From Hyaloperonospora brassicae (lineage: Eukaryota > Oomycota > Peronosporomycetes > Peronosporales > Peronosporaceae): a stretch of DNA of 64,000 bases. The first letter of the stretch is position 1; each line of letters starts with the position of its first letter. Of this stretch, positions 55,483 to 64,000 are shown piece after piece. Position numbers and translations under genes: made by a program. The notes below the pieces were generated by a model that saw nothing but the letters and a program-made list of their open reading frames with translations, made no database searches and had not been told where the DNA came from. The stretch is from the NCBI GenBank assembly GCA_947650285.1, contig CANTFL010001327.1:186001-250000 (forward strand). Direction: 5' to 3'.

Positions 55483-55605
55483 TTTGGTCACCGCAGCAAT
55501 ATGTCTGATCTTAGTGACATTGTAACGAGAATATTCGAGTGAATATTCTCGATGAACATATCGTCAAAAATGTTATGTTATGTAACGGGCTCACCGAGTT
55601 ACAGT
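55483..55605 (-). repeat. Degraded LTR end
   Basis: CCCTTTGGTCACC, GTGACATTGT, GAATATTC and the final TGTAACGGGCTCACCGAGTTACA follow the same order as the last 120 bp of the chromovirus LTRs, with many substitutions. Confidence 0.55.
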
Positions 55606-56279
55606 CGAGCTCAAAGAAGCAAGCCGATTTTGCGTTGTCTACTATGGAATTGGAGCTCATTGCCTGCGCGACGAGCGTGTCTGAATGTTGATGGATAGGT
55701 GTTGTGTTGAGATCCCGCTTCCGTCTTTCATGTAGTTTTTGGAACTGATGTTCATTATCTTCTTATGAAATACCTACCTTGCTACTACATGTATGTGGTG
55801 TCGTCGTCTCCTAGAGTACTGCAGCAACCTCCCCGTGGGACTTCACACTCTGTTTCCATCAACACCACTTTCCCATACTGCTGGCATATCCATTGAATCC
55901 TTCTGTAGTGCGCGACGGATGCTCACCCTTCAACTTCTAACTGCCTGGAAACCCTTGTCGCTCCACTTGTATACTTTCCACAGCAATAAGGCCCCTTCTT
56001 CTGGAGCTGCTCAGCATCGAAATTGTTGCAAGTATCATGGTTGACAATCAAAGCGGGATACGAACAATAAAGAGCGAGATGGTGTCAGCTGCTGCAAAGC
56101 ACATTGCCTCAAGGTACCATTTCATCAAGGGTGAAACCAGCAAAGGACGCGTAGGTGCGAAATGGGGTGCTAGTAAGGACCAGCTTGCCGGTATGTTGAA
56201 CAAACTGCTACCGCGTCAAACATTCGAGGAGCTGCGATGTCAAATTCAGGCGCCCAAGCGCGTTTTCCAAGCTAAGTAG
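55606..56279 (+). pseudogene. Ty1/copia RNase H remnant
   Basis: A decayed copia pol tail. SSKKQADFALSTMELELI at about 55612-55667 matches the RNase H start. DNQSGIRTIKSE and ASRYHFIKGETSKGRV at 56040-56160, then LAGMLNKLLPRQTFEELR, match the conserved end. Frame breaks lie between them, and no copia LTR or upstream domains are present. Confidence 0.75.
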
Positions 56280-56766
56280 CACATCACGGTCAGCCCGAGG
56301 AGTGTTGCAGGTCGACTGTTGCTGTCACCACCACTTCGCGTGGTACTGATCACGCAAGGTAAGTGGTAACCATATATGTTGTAGTGAACCGATGATGATG
56401 ACGATGATGGCAGGTCCAAGATAGGTTCATCTCTCACGACGCAAGATCGTGACGAGCAGACGCGTCGTCAACTAGAGAAACCGGCGTGAACAGAGTGTCC
56501 GACGTGACTGGTACATGTACGTCCGTGAGAGGGCGTTCGCCACGGCCAATGAACCAATCGGCTGGACGAAAGAAACCAAAGCCGATCGCGGCACAACGAG
56601 ATTGTATTTCAGCCACTACGACGTCGAGACACGACTTCCGACGCGGCGTACCCGAACGACGACAGCAAACAAACCGACCGACAGCGACATAGCAACGATA
56701 CACACCTCATGGTCTGAGACACTTCCTCCTCGTGCGGGGCACAACGGCGTCAGGCGCTGACTCGAG

Positions 56767-57372
56767 CTACGCCGATGCGAGTTTCTTGGCCACGTGGGCA
56801 AACGACTCGCCCTGGACCTTGGCCACGTCGTGTTCGAGCTGACTCGGCTGGCGAGCGCCGTCACTGCCCGCCAAAGCGCCAGCGCCCCACGGAGACCCGC
56901 CGTGGATCTCGTCCATGTTGAACAGCAGCGGGCTGCGGTAGCCAAGGGGCACGAACGTCATGCCTTGATGGGTGAGGAACGTCACGGTCGTGAACGCCGT
57001 GGTCTCCTGCCCGCCTCCTTGTGTACTAGTGCTAAAGAAAATGCCCGCGGGTTTGCCCACGAGTGCACCAGCCGCCCAGAGACCGCCACAGGCGTCAAAC
57101 AGGGCCTTGACTTGCGCCGGCATGCTGCCAAAGCGCGTGGGGATGCCCAGCAGCACGCCATCGGCGTTCTTGAGGACGTCGGGCGTGGCCACGGCGTGGT
57201 CCTGCTTTGGTGGAGCGTGCATCTTGCCCAGCACCTCTTCCGGCAGCGTCTCTTGGACTTGGTACACGTCCGCAGTGACGCCAGCAACCGACTCGACGCC
57301 GGACTTGATGGACTCGGCCATCTTGGCAATGTGGCCAAACGTTGAGTAGTAAATGATGGCAACCTTTGTCAT
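56767..57372 (-). CDS. WrbA/FQR1-like NAD(P)H:quinone oxidoreductase
   Basis: Flavodoxin-fold enzyme expected to bind FMN and reduce quinones by two electrons, protecting against oxidative stress. It has 201 residues from ATG 57372, the normal family length. The frame continues upstream only through a GATA microsatellite. Motifs: IIYYSTFGHIAKMAESIKS (phosphate-binding loop), LLGIPTRFGSMPAQVKALFD, GKPAGIFFSTSTQGGGQETT and MTFVPLGY. It ends AHVAKKLASA. No signal or membrane segment is seen. It is a single exon. Confidence 0.93.
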   Translation of the reverse strand: MTKVAIIYYSTFGHIAKMAESIKSGVESVAGVTADVYQVQETLPEEVLGKMHAPPKQDHAVATPDVLKNADGVLLGIPTRFGSMPAQVKALFDACGGLWAAGALVGKPAGIFFSTSTQGGGQETTAFTTVTFLTHQGMTFVPLGYRSPLLFNMDEIHGGSPWGAGALAGSDGARQPSQLEHDVAKVQGESFAHVAKKLASA

Positions 57373-57497
57373 TGTTGGTGGTTGAGGTCGAGTGTGGGGG
57401 AAGCTGAGCGTGTTCTTTGCCTGTGTTTGTGGGCGTGTTCTCTTCGCTTCTGCAGGACAGCGAAAGTTGAGGAATGAGAGGAGTGATCGGTCAAAAA

Positions 57498-57616
<119 letters not shown>

Positions 57617-57670
57617 CAGAGATACAGAGATAGATAGATCGATAGATAGAGAGATAGGTAGATAGATTGA

Positions 57671-58878
57671 TCGATGGATCGCAGAAAGGCAGGCCACGCC
57701 ATTGATTCTGAAGAGCGAGCTTCATAGCGTGGGTGTTGACCAAGCCACGATAAAGTATGTGAAAAATCAGACAAGTTTGTAGACCTGTGATACGTCTCAA
57801 ATTCTGCCGTTCGTCCCGTTTTCGGGCACGGTTTCAAGTTCCCGGAATGAGTGCAACAGGCAGCTCAGGATTTGCACCAACAGTTCGAGTGGGTGGCATC
57901 GTGCAACCGGTGCGACATCCAGCGAGCCAAAAGGACTTGAGCTTTGCGCGTCAGCCCGAAACGTGTTAGTAGCGTCAGTGTAGCGTCGTCGAGGTCGCAA
58001 TCTAAGCGGCATTTGGAATACGTACTGCAAGGGATCACAGCGCAAACTCACGACACGATCGGGGTGTCAGGGCAAGCCTACGATGTTAGTGCATGAGCGA
58101 ACGAGGTGGGAAGAGTGGTCAACATGTAAACCAAAGAGTTTGACAAAGCATGCGCGCGGGATCAAGAGAGGTAGCTACTTGTACCCATGGAGAAGCAACG
58201 GGTCTTGCGATAGGACCAAGCACGGCGCATCTTCGTTCTTTCTCTCTCTCTGCTTCAAGTAGCCAGTCAGGGGGGGGGGGGCTGGTGGGAAGGTCGCGAG
58301 TGGATTCAGGTTGCCATCATCAAACACGGCTTTCCAGCGCCCCATCACCTCAGATCCTCCTCACCTGCGTGCAGAGGTGCAATTTTGGGCCCGTCAGCTG
58401 CAGCCGTGGCGTACGAATACGTCATACGCGCGAAGATACGTCAACGTATGTGCACACCCGACGAACCGGAGCGACAAAGGATGTTTCCAGCATCCCCGAC
58501 AAAGCGCGAGTGTCCCTTGGGCGCTGACATTGCGTTAGGGGTTTGTTTGACTGCGCGCCGGTTTGAAACACGTGACTTTTTCCAACTGAGCGGGTCGTTG
58601 TCTTACTGAGAGGTCGGCCGCGACAAGGCACCAGATCCGGCACTTGTTCGGCTCGTGAGGCACAAACGTGTGGGCCAGGATTGTAGGTCGATCCTGTAGA
58701 TGCTCATGAACCTCTCTGCATATACACAAATGTATCGATATATTAGATAGGGCAGGCCGCATCTCCACGGCTGGTCGGTTGTTTCCTGCGTGTTCGTAGA
58801 AAGAGGCTGTAGGGCATAAGACCACTTGGTACTTGCACCCAGTCAATGACTGACAGTCGATGACACGCAGACGCGGCC
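57671..58878. other. Spacer, no supported gene
   Basis: Frames at 58311-58609 (+), for example RAEVQFWARQLQPWRTN, look partly protein-like, but two frames overlap and no start or family is recognisable. A G-run of ten lies at about 58271-58280. Confidence 0.35.
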
Positions 58879-60925
58879 TTAGCGATACGAACGGCGCTGT
58901 GTGGTCGAAAACAAAGCAACACCTTTCTTGCTCGCTCCTTTCTTCTTCTTGCCAGGCATCCGCGCTAGTGCCAATGGACTGCTCGACGCACTGCCCCAGG
59001 CAGACGGTGACCCGAATCCAATGGGATTCGTACCAGAAAGTCTGGCGTCGCTCGTAGCGGCACCTCCGAGTGCTGGAAACAATCCAAAGTTTTCCGTCCT
59101 TCTCTCAAACGATTGCTGCTGCTGCTCCTCCTCCACCACCAATGCATAAGTTCGGCTTTCGAGCTCGGCAGTACTCAAAGAGCAATCATCTAGAGCAGCT
59201 TCTTCCAAAGACTCAACCAGCGCTTGTTCATACGGAGATGGCCACCCTGTTCCTTCTTGCTCGAGCGAAAACGCCAACGCGCCCCTTTTGGCGATCGGGG
59301 ATAACGGAGTCGTCGCGTTCTGCAGCTTCAGTTTTTGCTTCCGTTGCTTGGAGCGCTTCTTGAGTTCATGGTGAAACGCACTAAGCGTCGATGTCGAAAG
59401 CTGAGACGTCAGATCGAGCTCGCAAATGTAGAAATCGCAAAAACGTGGTAGATGGCTCAGGAAACGGTAGCGCTTCAGTGCTTCGTCGTCCATGACCATG
59501 TGCTCGATGTCTAATACACGTCCGTTGATTCGTTCTGGAAGAAGGTGGTAGCAGGTCGGACGCAGTGGCTCCAAACTCGCTACCTCTTCACTCCAGACAG
59601 CTTCTACATCCGTTTTATGCGCGTCGTCCGGACTTTCGCCTTGTTCCTCGCGCTGCTGCTGGTCCGAGAACTCTTTCAGTAGACACTTTACGTTTAACGG
59701 GTGAAGAATCACGTACGTCCCATTCGCGATCTGGTAAAACGAATACGCATCACCACTCTCGTTTTCATGCTGCTTCCCTTTTGCACAAGGAGGAGCGATG
59801 TATTCATGCGTTCCAGTTTTGCAAACATTGTCGCTCTTGGCAAGCCGCCCGGAAGTATATCGCAACGCCTCTTCCACAAAAGGGAGGTTGTCGATGTCGC
59901 CGTTGCTGCGACATTCGGTATCCATCGACTGAAGGTCGCGCATCTCCAAGTACAGCATTTCTTGTAAATAGTCCGGGGTTGCCTCTAAGATGCGAGAAAA
60001 CGTCGCATCGGCATCATGGACACTTGGCAGCTTCCGGCAGCGCTTACGTTCAGCAACAGTAGCAACTTCCGAGGGGAATAATCGATCCGTTTCACCTTTG
60101 GCTCTAGCAGACGGGAGCATAGGAGGATGGGGAAACATGCTGGACTTAGAACGCTCCAGGAATTGAAAAGTTACGCCGGACCCTACGCGAGGAGGAATTT
60201 GCAATTGATGAAGCAGTACACTGCGCAGTTGTCCTTTTTGAACGGATTCAAAGCACATTGGGCAGCGGCGCCAATACTTTTCCGTCATCGATAAGTAGCG
60301 GAGTATACATGGCCAGCTAAACGACGCAAAACAAGGCAAACACGAAATAGTGAATGCTTACATACCAAGTCTACGTATCGCTTTGTAAACACGCACCAGA
60401 AGATGTGGCCACACTTTGTAATCTTCGGAGCGCGGAACGTATCCATGCAAATCGGACAAGTTTGCGGGCTCTCGACGTCATACCACAGCAGCACTTGTTC
60501 AACCGAGGACCCTGTACATTTATATACATTTCCGTAGACCGTTACAACACCATCTAATCGCAGAGAATCGACTACAACCTTGTCGCGTAGCTTACACTCA
60601 GCAAGGGCTTCAAGATCCCATGTCGGTACGACATCATCGGGGTCAAGTGGTGCAATCACAAAGCGGTAGCTAATGCCGAAAACGTAACATAGCCACAATC
60701 GACACTGGTCACAAACTTCGATGCCACACGATTCGTGTACATGTAGTAGCTTGCAGCAGACACGTACTTGGCATGAAGATATTCCATCTGTGTGCGAGGC
60801 ACTGAGCTCTTCTTCTTCTTCTTTCGATACTGAGAATGCGCCGTCTTCTCACGTTCGGGCATTGAGAAGTTCAGCAGGTGATTAGCCGATACGCCGTTGC
60901 GGGTGATACGCGCTTCGTAGTCCAT
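58879..60925 (-). CDS. RNF10: RNF10-like RING finger protein (3 or more exons)
   Basis: RING-type E3 ubiquitin ligase candidate of the RNF10/Mag2 family. Exons on the minus strand: 60925-60768, 60669-60397, 60316-58879 (622 residues), with donors GTACGT and GTGCGT and matching phases. Family motifs: NHLLNFSMPEREK, then across the first junction LHANYRFVIAPLDPDDVV, WDLEALAECKLRD, and a RING spanning the second junction: CPICMDTFRAPKITKCGHIF and CWPCILRYLSMTEKYWRRC then PMC. Downstream are a long region with LPFVEEALRY, YSFYQIANGTYVILHPLN and HLPRFCDFYICELD, then a low-complexity tail ending in Lys/Gly-rich text. A further 5' exon (about 61073-61010: SNSTGGRTAKNSSSSRRGP) may join at AAGAAGAAGATG, because an acceptor-like CTCGGCAG precedes it; the true start may be farther upstream. 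Confidence 0.86.
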
Positions 60926-61090
60926 CTTCTTCTTCTGCCGAGACAGTAAGTGTACAATCAGTGCCACAGACAATCCACATCTCCAGCCATCGACTCGTCC
61001 AACCTGCTCTCGACGTGGACCACGTCGACTGGAACTGCTGTTCTTTGCGGTACGGCCGCCAGTTGAATTGCTGCACACACGCGCAAGCGC

Positions 61091-61120
61091 AATCGATTGT
61101 CAGTCGACTGACAATCGATT
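61091..61120. repeat. Perfect 30-bp palindrome in a divergent promoter region
   Basis: Bases 61091-61120 equal their own reverse complement. The arms read AATCGATTGTCAGTC and the centre is GTCGAC. It lies between the RNF10-like gene (-) and the LYR gene (+), so it could be a symmetric protein-binding site or a hairpin. Confidence 0.9.
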
Positions 61121-61367
61121 ATCGGTACTATTCAAAGGCAGTTCGAAACACGCACTGCATGATATCAGGCGATTGGTCCGTGGCAAAGAGCCGATAGATG
61201 CGGAGATCGACAGATCGACAGCTACAGGAGACGAAAAGGAAACAAACGCCCGGTAGACTCCGAGCCAGCAGAGTGGCCGAGCGACAGGGGCGCGGACGGA
61301 GTCGCGCGTGAACCGCTGAGCCACACGACTTCTAAAGCGAAACTCCTTTCACTGCTACGTGCGGCGA

Positions 61368-61757
61368 ATGGACGGGTTTCTACCAATGAGAACGCTCGGA
61401 TCCGTCAGGCCGGAAACACTGGATACCATCATGGCCGACCGCAAGCAAGTGCTGCGCATGTACCGGCGGCTTCTCCAGCTGGCGCAGCAGTACCCGAGCA
61501 TCAAGCGCCAGTCCATCATCCAGGATGTCAAGACCGAGTTCCGTGCCAATCGGGACCTATCGGACGCGCCAGCAATCCGACAAGAGCTCGCGGCGGTGCA
61601 GGCGGGTATCAAGGAGCTGTCCATGTATGCGAGTTTGCACCCGTCGGTGCCCAATTGGACCATCGAAGTGGGGCACGACGCAGCTCCCACATCATTCGAG
61701 GCGCACGTTGATGATGACACAAAGGTCGTTAGTGGTGGGAAAACGAAGGACGAGTGA
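61368..61757 (+). CDS. LYR-motif (Complex1_LYR) protein
   Basis: A small helical protein of the LYR family, which act as mitochondrial assembly factors or accessory subunits that bind the acyl-carrier protein. There are 129 codons from ATG 61368. ATG 61431 (MADRKQVLRMYRRLLQ) gives a more family-like 108-residue product and may be the true start. The motif is VLRMYRRLLQLAQQYP, with Met in place of the first Leu. VKTEFRANRDLSD follows, then a helix AIRQELAAVQAGIKEL. Which LYRM this corresponds to cannot be decided. The C-terminus is acidic and extended. It is divergent from the RNF10-like gene. Confidence 0.75.
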   Translation: MDGFLPMRTLGSVRPETLDTIMADRKQVLRMYRRLLQLAQQYPSIKRQSIIQDVKTEFRANRDLSDAPAIRQELAAVQAGIKELSMYASLHPSVPNWTIEVGHDAAPTSFEAHVDDDTKVVSGGKTKDE

Positions 61758-61825
61758 GATGCAGGAGCTGTTGCGGCTCGCAACGTGTGGAAACAAACGA
61801 TGCCGCTGAGGCGTGAAGGTGTCTG

Positions 61826-62290
61826 CTATTTGGTCGTGAGTTTCTTCGGACGATTGCACAGAGCATGTGTGAGATCCATTTCAATGAAGCTCTGCATTTG
61901 TGGTATGAGCTGAATGAAAAGTGGCTCGTATGTTTACGTTGGCGTGTACCGAAACAACAGGTTGACGGAGAATGCAGGTTGATCCAATGCAGCAAGCAGT
62001 GCTAAGCCTTGCATAGGTACGTTGCTCGCGTGCTTTGGACGCAATCGTGAGATATTGTGTCTTTGCATGAGAAATCGAAAGGCCGAAGCGTACACATTGC
62101 GCTGGGTAGAGTAAACCTCTGCAGCTGTCGCTGCCTAGGCGCTAGCATCTCTTCGACAGCGCGCTACGTTAGACTTTGTCTCGAAGTTGGATCAGTTGAT
62201 ACGTGGTGCGGTTGACATGTCCTTGCAACTACTTTCGAGCTTTGCAACGAGGATACTCGCACCTTCACCAGTGTCAGACCCTTCTCTTTC
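61826..62290 (-). pseudogene. Single-frame pseudogene with three in-frame stops
   Basis: One minus-strand frame of 155 codons reads as protein throughout but contains TGA (62194-62192), TAG (62137-62135) and TAA (61936-61934). Stretches include ASILVAKLESSCKDMSTAP, VYASAFRFLMQRHNISRL, GLALLAALDQPAFSVNLLF and EPLFIQLIPQMQSFIEMD. It ends NRPKKLTTK and TAG at 61826. The stops do not fall in plausible GT-AG introns. The family is not recognised. It converges with the LYR gene. Confidence 0.5.
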
Positions 62291-62452
62291 CTACTTTGCG
62301 ACGTACACTCGAGTCTCGAGACTGATACGCATTGACTTGTGATTGTGTTATGCGATGTTGACTGTTGTGCAGTTGGTTTTCTTTTTGCTTTGTTGCGCCG
62401 CTAGAGAGCCATCCGTCGAGTGGATTTGCACACGTTGTGCGACGTAACCTCA

Positions 62453-62529
62453 AGCCGTGAGGCGGTACGGCTTCGTTCACGCAAGAGGGTAGAGCCGTAA
62501 GACGGTACGACTTCGTTCACGCAAGAGGG
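62453..62529. repeat. 37-bp tandem duplication
   Basis: Two copies (62453-62489 and 62493-62529) begin AGCCGT and end TCGTTCACGCAAGAGGG. They differ at four positions and are separated by 3 bp. Confidence 0.85.
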
Positions 62530-62818
62530 CTACCTTGTACTGGTCAATGACGTGTATTTTTGTTGTTGTTAGCCAACGAGGTCCCTACGATCTCCTCACT
62601 GTTTCTCGTCCTATGTGTACACTGTGCAAACGCTTGTCGACATAAATAGTAAGTGCGCGATCAGCTGCTTCGCGTCCGACTTTGCAACGTCCGATGTCAA
62701 CAACGCGGTGGCAGGTGACCCTCTTCGCTCTGCACGTCGTTCCCGCTTATGCTCCAGCCGTCCTGGTAGTGCGTCCTCTCGCGACTGAGCGCGTTATTGA
62801 TCGGGCGGCAGCGGGCGT

Positions 62819-62968
62819 TTAGATGTACACCCAGCCAGACCGCTCGAAGGCCGTGGACGCGTCCGTCTTTCCCAGCTTGAACTGCGTCGACAAAGTGCTG
62901 AGACGCTGCTCGAGCGGCATCTTGTCGGTCATGGGGCGGGCGATCACGGGCTTGAATTGGTCGAACAT
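62819..62968 (-). CDS. 49-residue microprotein
   Basis: ATG 62968 opens a 49-codon frame ending in TAA at 62819. The sequence starts MFDQFKPVIARPMTDKM, continues PLEQRLSTLSTQFKLGK and ends FERSGWVYI. It has normal amino-acid composition and no membrane segment. On the minus strand a box reading CACTTTCCAATTTGCCTC (about 63033-63016) resembles the oomycete initiator and lies about 50 bp before the ATG, with no earlier ATG between. It may be a complete small gene or the last exon of a longer one. The family is not recognised. Confidence 0.5.
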   Translation of the reverse strand: MFDQFKPVIARPMTDKMPLEQRLSTLSTQFKLGKTDASTAFERSGWVYI

Positions 62969-63034
62969 GATCGAGAGAGGCGTTCACTTGACGGAAGGTG
63001 GCGGGCTGTGTGGCACGAGGCAAATTGGAAAGTG

Positions 63035-64000
63035 AGGAGTGACTCAGCGCAAGTCGTTGTTGACGGATGCGAACCAGCGACTGCGGGCGCGTGCACGGGC
63101 CGCCGAAACTTCAAGAATCGGTTTCAAGAGGGTATGTATGAACATCAGGTCTGCGGTTGGGTAGTTGACCCACGAGCGGGCAAAACCACGGACGGAACAT
63201 TAACTGTCAAAGGGAGTCCGCGACTGGCTTGTATCGCGGACGAGCACCGGTGATGCGCACGCGTCACCGACTTTGGCCAATCTCGAACGACGCTCCCTGA
63301 TTGGTCAGAGTCGCTTGCAGTCGGTTGACGCGTCGCATGTCTCCGCTGCCACGCACTTCAACCCATCTCGGACCGGATGGGCACATCATTTAACTACGAG
63401 CTACGAGTGTGCGAGTAAAACCGTCCGAGACGACAAGTGGCTTGCGAGAGGCCGTTTGAGCGCTATCTTCGAGAACGTTCGTTGTGTACGAGAGAGCTGT
63501 CTCAATGGCGCGTGCGGCAATTGGATTGCGGTGAGGGGTGTGCACTGGTCCTCTTGCTGACGCGCAACGTCGTCTCGTTTGTTCTCGCGCGCGAAGGCAC
63601 AACGCCAATGCTTTTGACCAGTGTACAATACAGACCCATAGTGGCGTTGGCAGTTGTTGTCTGCGAGACGTCACAGTCGATTATTGCTCGCTTGCCATGT
63701 CATGTCCTGTGTCGTTCGCCATCTCCTGTTGCGCAGCGTTTCCGTTGAGTCTCACGACGGACGCGACATGTGCACTTCGCCTTCCACGCGACCTTAGCGG
63801 ATCAACCGCATGCTGCTGCTGCTGTTTCCAATGCTTTGTGTTCGATAAAGCGGCAGTCACTGAAGTTTCTCTTCATTGATAAGACGCACGGGGAGGGCGT
63901 TCGCTAACGGTAAGTCAACGCTCCCACCCACCTATGGCCAGCTTGCATGAGTCTGCCTGCTGCTGCAATGTCATGCACCAAAATTCTGCTGACCTCAGTG
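63035..64000. other. Terminal spacer, no supported gene
   Basis: Only short frames on both strands without recognisable motifs. A short CTG run lies at about 63810-63825. Confidence 0.4.

Overview
The window looks like nuclear DNA of an oomycete, most likely a Peronosporales species (Phytophthora or a downy mildew). Four things point there: a secreted WY-type effector with an EER motif, a START-like/FYVE protein with a non-canonical finger, a fused trehalose synthase-phosphatase, and short introns (about 80-230 bp) with GTRNGT-like donors. Several starts are preceded by CATTT/CAATT initiator-like boxes resembling the oomycete core promoter. All exon joins were inferred by eye from splice motifs, reading phase and family motifs; no alignment was run. 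The provided frames also begin at GTG/TTG, so I chose ATG starts myself.

Layout. 1-3.4 kb: gene-poor, with decayed coding fragments and one weak secreted-protein candidate. 3.4-6.8 kb: a divergent pair of Ctr copper-transporter paralogues, one ending in an HMA copper-binding domain. 9.3-15 kb: trehalose-6-phosphate synthase/phosphatase (+) convergent with a six-exon CHID1-like GH18 gene (-) that carries a frameshift. 17-20.2 kb: START-like/FYVE protein (+) and a CAX-type cation/H+ exchanger (-). 22.5-28.4 kb: dense housekeeping block with NDUFS4 (+), COPI-associated membrane protein (-), SLC25A39/40-like mitochondrial carrier (+) and a rhodanese-dual-specificity phosphatase (+). 30-31.6 kb: WY effector. 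32-35.9 kb: decayed DNA, including a clear diacylglycerol kinase pseudogene.

35.9-56.3 kb is a transposon nest. A degenerate pogo-like DNA transposon abuts the truncated 5' end of the kinase pseudogene. Next comes a minus-strand Ty3/gypsy chromovirus (39387-55133). It is split by a second, plus-strand chromovirus (43214-51183) flanked by the target duplication GTCCT. Both carry a large reading-frame block antisense to pol near the 3' LTR. Large parts of the two elements are nearly identical although the inner element's own LTRs differ at roughly twenty sites, which suggests gene conversion. A relic LTR and a Ty1/copia RNase H remnant follow.

56.7-64 kb returns to genes: a WrbA-like quinone oxidoreductase (-), an RNF10-like RING protein (-) divergent from a LYR-motif protein (+) across a region with a perfect 30-bp palindrome, a pseudogene with three in-frame stops (-), and a 49-codon microprotein gene (-).

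Functionally, the intact genes cover copper uptake, trehalose metabolism, Ca2+ handling, mitochondrial biogenesis (NDUFS4, SLC25A39-like, LYR), vesicle traffic (COPI-associated, FYVE) and host interaction (the WY effector).
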